Assembly: GCF_016863295.1 (NCBI RefSeq)
Contig: NZ_BOOP01000011.1
Coordinates: forward strand, 62,001 to 126,000
Direction: 5' to 3'
DNA length: 64,000 bases
From: Planotetraspora phitsanulokensis
GTDB lineage: Bacteria > Actinomycetota > Actinomycetes > Streptosporangiales > Streptosporangiaceae
In this document: positions 60,228 to 64,000 of the stretch, piece by piece
Layout: the number at the start of each line of letters is the position of its first letter
How positions within the stretch are numbered: position 1 is the stretch's first letter
Made by a program: the position numbers and the translations under genes
Notes under the pieces: generated by a model
What the model saw: only the letters and a program-made list of their open reading frames with translations
Told to the model about the DNA's origin: nothing
Databases searched by the model: none

Positions 60228-61543
60228 CGGTCCACACCTCCCATGACTGGGTCGATCGAGGCGACAGCCGAGATGACGTCGGCGATCATGCCGCCCTCGC
60301 AGGTCGCGGGCACCGCCTGCAGGTTCGTGAAGGACGGGTCGCGGAAGTGCACCCGGTAGGGGCGCGTCCCGCCGTCGCTCACCACGTGCGCGCCGAGTTC
60401 GCCGCGGGGCGACTCGACCGCCGCGTACACCTGGCCGGCCGGGACCCGGAACCCTTCGGTCACCAGCTTGAAGTGGTGGATCAGGGCCTCCATCGAGCTG
60501 CCCATGATGTGCGCGATGTGGTCGGGCGAGTTGCCGAAGCCGTCCGGGCCGAGCGCGAGCTGCGCGGGCCAGCCGATCTTCTTGTCCTCGATCATCACCG
60601 GGCCGTTCTTCAGCGGGCCCTGCAGCCGGTCGAGAGCCTGCTCGATGAGCTTGAGCGACTCCTCCATCTCGGCGACGCGGACGAGGTAGCGGCCGTAGAC
60701 GTCGCAGCTGTTCTCGGTCGGCACGTCGAACTCGTAGGTCTCGTAACCCGAGTACGGCTGGGACTTGCGCAGGTCCCAGGGCAGGCCCGCGGCCCGCAGC
60801 ATGGGGCCGGTGATCCCGAGCGCCATGCAGCCGGTCAAATCGAGGTAGGCCACGTCCTTGGTCCTGCGGGTGTAGACCGGGTTGGCGTCGAGGAGCTTGC
60901 GCATCTCCTTGATCCTCGAAGGCATCACCTTGAGGAACTCGCCGATCTTGTCCACCGCCCCCGCGGGGAGGTCGACGCTCACGCCGCCGGGCCGTACGTA
61001 GGCCATGTTCATCCGGAGGCCGGTGATGTACTCGAACAGGTCGAGCACCATCTCACGCTCGCGGAAGCCGAAGAGCATCGGCGTGGTCGCGCCCAGTTCC
61101 AGGCCGAACGTCGCGATGGCGACGAGGTGCGAGGAGATCCGGTTGAGCTCCATCATCATGACCCGGATGGCCTGCGCCCGCTCCGGGATCCTGTCGGTGA
61201 TCCCGAGGAGCTTCTCGACGCCCATGCAGTACGCCGTCTCGTTGAAGATCGGCGACAGGTAGTCCATGCGAGTGACGAACGTGACCCCCTGGGTCCACGT
61301 GCGGAACTCCATGTTCTTCTCGATGCCGGTGTGCAGGTAACCGATCACCGTGCGGGCCTCGGTCACCGACTCGCCGTCGAGCGTCAGCACGAGGCGGAGC
61401 ACGCCGTGGGTCGAGGGGTGCTGCGGCCCCATGTTGATGACCAGGCGCTCCTCGGACGATTCCGTGACGGTCTCGACCAGCTCGTCCCAGTCCTGACCGG
61501 CGACGTCGTAGATCCGGCCTTCGGTCTCAGTGGTGCTCGTCAC
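60224..61543 (-). CDS. nuoD: NADH-quinone oxidoreductase subunit D
   Basis: This 439-residue 49-kDa-type subunit has the quinone-site region [21 protein letters not shown] near residue 38, [13 protein letters not shown], and the C-terminal [19 protein letters not shown] 61543 starts the conserved N-terminus; a 55-nt gap separates it from nuoC. Confidence 0.96.
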   Translation of the reverse strand: MTSTTETEGRIYDVAGQDWDELVETVTESSEERLVINMGPQHPSTHGVLRLVLTLDGESVTEARTVIGYLHTGIEKNMEFRTWTQGVTFVTRMDYLSPIFNETAYCMGVEKLLGITDRIPERAQAIRVMMMELNRISSHLVAIATFGLELGATTPMLFGFREREMVLDLFEYITGLRMNMAYVRPGGVSVDLPAGAVDKIGEFLKVMPSRIKEMRKLLDANPVYTRRTKDVAYLDLTGCMALGITGPMLRAAGLPWDLRKSQPYSGYETYEFDVPTENSCDVYGRYLVRVAEMEESLKLIEQALDRLQGPLKNGPVMIEDKKIGWPAQLALGPDGFGNSPDHIAHIMGSSMEALIHHFKLVTEGFRVPAGQVYAAVESPRGELGAHVVSDGGTRPYRVHFRDPSFTNLQAVPATCEGGMIADVISAVASIDPVMGGVDR

Positions 61544-61598
61544 GACGCTCTCCTCACTGCGCTCGCCGGCTCCTGACAGGCGGCACTGATGTGCTCCC

Positions 61599-62279
61599 TC
61601 ACGAGTACGACCTCCTCTGGTCCGGCGCGGGGATCTCTGCGCCGCGGTACTCGACCGGGATGCCGCCGAGCGGGTAGTCCTTGCGCTGGGGGTGGCCCTC
61701 CCAGTCGTCCGGCATCTCGATCCTGGTGAGCGCCGGGTGGCCGTCGAAGACGATTCCGAAGAAGTCGTAGGTCTCGCGCTCGTGCCAGTCGTGCGTCGGG
61801 TAGACCGGAACGGTGGAGGGAATGTGCCGGTCGTCGTCGGGGCAGGACGACTCGACCCTGACGCGCCGGTTGTGCGTGATGGAGCAGAGGTGGTAGACCG
61901 CGTGCAGCTCGCTGCCGGTCTCCTCCGGGTAGTGGACGCCGGAGACGCCGAGGGACAGCTCGAACCGCAGCGCCGGGTCGTCGCGCAGGTGTCGCAGCAC
62001 GTCCACCAGACGCTCGCGGGACACGTGGAAGGTGACCTCGTCACGATCCACGACCACGCGCTCGATCGCGTCGCCGAAGACGGGCTCCAGGACGTCGGCC
62101 ACCTCGTCGAAGTACGACCCGTACGGCCGCGGCGTGAAGGCCTTCGCGGGACGCCGGACGACCAGGCGGCCGTATCCGGAGGTGTCGCCGCTGCCCGCGG
62201 CGCCGAACATGCCCGTGCGGGCGACGGGCGCCTCTTCCGCAGTCGCCCCGGGAACCTCAGGGAGGTTGTCGGTGCTCAT
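61599..62279 (-). CDS. nuoC: NADH-quinone oxidoreductase subunit C
   Basis: The 226-residue 30-kDa-type subunit has the signature [47 protein letters not shown]. An N-terminal Ala/Gly-rich extension of about 45 residues is typical of actinomycetes. ATG 62279 overlaps the nuoB stop (ATGA). Confidence 0.95.
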   Translation of the reverse strand: MSTDNLPEVPGATAEEAPVARTGMFGAAGSGDTSGYGRLVVRRPAKAFTPRPYGSYFDEVADVLEPVFGDAIERVVVDRDEVTFHVSRERLVDVLRHLRDDPALRFELSLGVSGVHYPEETGSELHAVYHLCSITHNRRVRVESSCPDDDRHIPSTVPVYPTHDWHERETYDFFGIVFDGHPALTRIEMPDDWEGHPQRKDYPLGGIPVEYRGAEIPAPDQRRSYS

Positions 62280-62827
62280 CTGTCGGCTCCCTGGTCGATC
62301 AGCGGCAGCGTCCGCAGCGCCTGGAGCTCGAGCTCGTCGATCTGCTTGGCCCGGTGCGCGCCGAACTTCATGTTCTGGATCTTGTCGTGCAGCTTCACGA
62401 TGGCGTCGATCAGCATCTCCGGCCGAGGCGGGCAGCCGGGCAGGTAGATGTCGACGGGCACCACGTGGTCCACGCCCTGCACGATGGCGTAGTTGTTGAA
62501 CATGCCGCCACTGGACGCGCAGACGCCCATCGCGATGACCCACTTGGGCTCGGCCATCTGGTCGTAGATCTGGCGGAGCACTGGCGCCATCTTCTGCGAC
62601 AGGCGGCCGGCCACGATCATCAGGTCGGCCTGGCGGGGCGACGCCGAGGCGCGCTCCATGCCGAACCGCGCCAGGTCGTGCGTGGGTCCACCCGTCGCCA
62701 TCAGCTCGATCGCGCAGCACGCGAGGCCGAAGGTCGCCGGCCAGACGGAGTTCTTCCGGGCCCAGCCCGCCACCTGTTCGACGGTGGTCAGGACGAACCC
62801 GCTCGGAAGTTTCTCTTCAAGACCCAT
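62276..62827 (-). CDS. nuoB: NADH-quinone oxidoreductase subunit B
   Basis: The 183-residue subunit holds cluster N2: ACCAIELMA near residue 37, [19 protein letters not shown] near 101, and [14 protein letters not shown] near 131. ATG 62827 lies 2 nt after the nuoA stop codon. Confidence 0.96.
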   Translation of the reverse strand: MGLEEKLPSGFVLTTVEQVAGWARKNSVWPATFGLACCAIELMATGGPTHDLARFGMERASASPRQADLMIVAGRLSQKMAPVLRQIYDQMAEPKWVIAMGVCASSGGMFNNYAIVQGVDHVVPVDIYLPGCPPRPEMLIDAIVKLHDKIQNMKFGAHRAKQIDELELQALRTLPLIDQGADR

Positions 62828-62829
62828 GG

Positions 62830-63189
62830 CTAATCCCAATCGAGGCCGCGACGGCGCCACACGTAGGCGTACGCCACGAGGACGGTGACGATGAACAGCA
62901 CCATCTCGACCAGCCCGAACACGCCGAGCCTGTCGAAGGCCACCGCCCACGGATAGAGGAAGATGATCTCGATGTCGAACACGATGAACAGCATCGCCGT
63001 GATCATGTACTTCAGGGGGAAACGCCCACCGCCGACCGGCTGGGGAGTGGGCTCGATGCCGCACTCATAGGCGTCCAGCTTGGCGCGGTTCCAGCGTTTC
63101 GGCCCGGTGAAGGGCGCGATGCCCACGGAGAACACGGCGAATCCCGCCGCGAGGACCGCGAGCACCAGAATCGGCACATACAGCTCCAT
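62830..63189 (-). CDS. nuoA: NADH-quinone oxidoreductase subunit A
   Basis: The 119-residue membrane subunit with three helices has the loop [26 protein letters not shown] and [14 protein letters not shown]-like acidic residues ([15 protein letters not shown]). ATG 63189 starts the nuo operon. GCGAGGA lies upstream. The 148-nt gap to the next gene should hold the operon promoter, but no clear -10/-35 pair is visible. Confidence 0.95.
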   Translation of the reverse strand: MELYVPILVLAVLAAGFAVFSVGIAPFTGPKRWNRAKLDAYECGIEPTPQPVGGGRFPLKYMITAMLFIVFDIEIIFLYPWAVAFDRLGVFGLVEMVLFIVTVLVAYAYVWRRRGLDWD

Positions 63190-63337
63190 GGCTACATGTC
63201 CTCGCTTGGTCGGTGGAATGGGACAGTCACGGCGAGCCCCGGCACAGGCGTCCCCCGGCCCGGCGTACGGACGCCGGACGTGGCAGCGGTCTCACGAGTC
63301 GGCACGAGATCGCCGGAGATTGCTGCTGTGACGGAGT

Positions 63338-64000
63338 TCATGCGGGCGGAGCCACCTTGGAAAGGGCGTTGATGATGCGGTCAGAGGCGTCGCCCCGACG
63401 GTCTGTGAGATTAGCGAGGAGTTTCAGAGCGAATCTCATCAGGGTCGGGTGTGGAAGCCCGTGCCGCGTGGCGAACTTCATCACCCCGGGCTTGCCGATC
63501 GCATCGACGAAGAGCCGCCCAAGAGTGAAGTATCCGCCATAGACGTCTTTGAGGATACGCGGGTACTCGCGCAGTACACGCTCACGCTGCGCCGGAGTCG
63601 TCCGAGACAGCGCCTGGACGATGACGTCGGCCGCTGTGCGGCCCGTCTCCATGGCGTACGCGATGCCCTCGCCGTTGAAGGGATTGATCGAACCGCCGGC
63701 GTCGCCGACGAGCACGAGGCCCCGGGTGTAGTGGGGCTGCCGGTTGAAGGCCATCGGCAGTGCCGCGCCCCTGATCGACCCCACCATGTTCTCTTCGGTG
63801 TAGCCCCACTCGGCGGGCATGCCCTTCACCCAGCGCTTGAGCAGGTCGCGGTAGTCGATGTTCTTGAAGGCCGCGCTGGTGTTCAGCAGGCCGAGCCCCA
63901 CGTTGGACGTGCCGTCCCCGACGGGGAAGATCCAGCCGTAGCCCGGCAGGAGGCGCTCGCCGTCCCACAGTTCCAGCCACGACTCGAGGTAGTCGTCGTC
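63338..64000 (-). CDS. Geranylgeranyl reductase family protein, C-terminal part (menaquinone reductase-like)
   Basis: The C-terminal 220 residues are inside the window; the start is beyond the right edge. The segment LVLVGDAGGSINPFNGEGIAYAMETGRTAADVI is the second FAD motif of geranylgeranyl-reductase-type flavoproteins. LLPGYGWIFPVGDGTSNVGLGLLNTS is also typical. In actinomycetes a member next to nuo (MenJ type) saturates one isoprene unit of menaquinone, which fits the polyprenyl synthase at the other end of the operon. Confidence 0.88.
   Translation of the reverse strand, partial: DDDYLESWLELWDGERLLPGYGWIFPVGDGTSNVGLGLLNTSAAFKNIDYRDLLKRWVKGMPAEWGYTEENMVGSIRGAALPMAFNRQPHYTRGLVLVGDAGGSINPFNGEGIAYAMETGRTAADVIVQALSRTTPAQRERVLREYPRILKDVYGGYFTLGRLFVDAIGKPGVMKFATRHGLPHPTLMRFALKLLANLTDRRGDASDRIINALSKVAPPA

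Overview
The window reads as chromosomal DNA of a high-GC, filamentous-type actinomycete. The evidence is GC-rich codon use, mycothiol- and F420-dependent enzyme families, leaderless start codons, a SigJ-like ECF sigma factor, a complete 14-gene nuo operon next to menaquinone genes, and a c-di-AMP riboswitch in front of an NlpC/P60 hydrolase. A Streptosporangiaceae-like origin is a reasonable guess, but the sequence does not prove it.

Layout. 1-1.9 kb: an aminophosphonate-type module (FAD oxidoreductase, GntR/UTRA regulator, phosphonatase-like HAD hydrolase). 1.9-6.4 kb: divergent regulator/enzyme pairs (MarR, TetR, TetR) with palindromic operators between them. 6.4-7.75 kb: a ROK regulator. 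7.97-10.1 kb: a bacterial Ro60 (TROVE/VWA) gene preceded by four tandem Y-RNA-like units. 10.2-19.2 kb: MBL hydrolase, ArsR-SRPBCC pair, mycothiol-dependent-type enzyme, SigJ-like sigma factor, alpha/beta hydrolase, a large STAND-type ATPase, and a secreted glycerophosphodiester phosphodiesterase. 19.4-22.3 kb and 34.9-44.3 kb: accessory DNA full of toxin-antitoxin (TA) modules, some intact and some decayed, with short repeats that all encode the C-terminal end of MsrA. Between them, 22.5-34.9 kb holds further regulator/enzyme pairs, a serine hydrolase-two-component operon, a TPR protein and a stand-alone ClpP. 41.8-42.6 kb: c-di-AMP riboswitch plus cell-wall hydrolase. 44.3-46.9 kb: msrA, rarD and an LLM oxidoreductase. 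46.9-64 kb: polyprenyl diphosphate synthase, nuoN to nuoA, and the end of a geranylgeranyl-reductase-type gene, all on the minus strand, forming one menaquinone/complex I block.

Two systems deserve attention. First, the four RNA units upstream of the Ro60 gene share an outer stem that covaries between copies, a Ro60-site-like internal loop, an inner stem and an invariant loop sequence. They differ only in the distal part: two carry a tRNA body whose halves are in swapped order with a closed acceptor stem, one carries a reduced version, and one carries none. Second, nine displaced copies of the msrA 3' end, all in msrA orientation, separate successive TA modules. This is what repeated insertion at the msrA 3' end would leave behind, although no integrase is visible.
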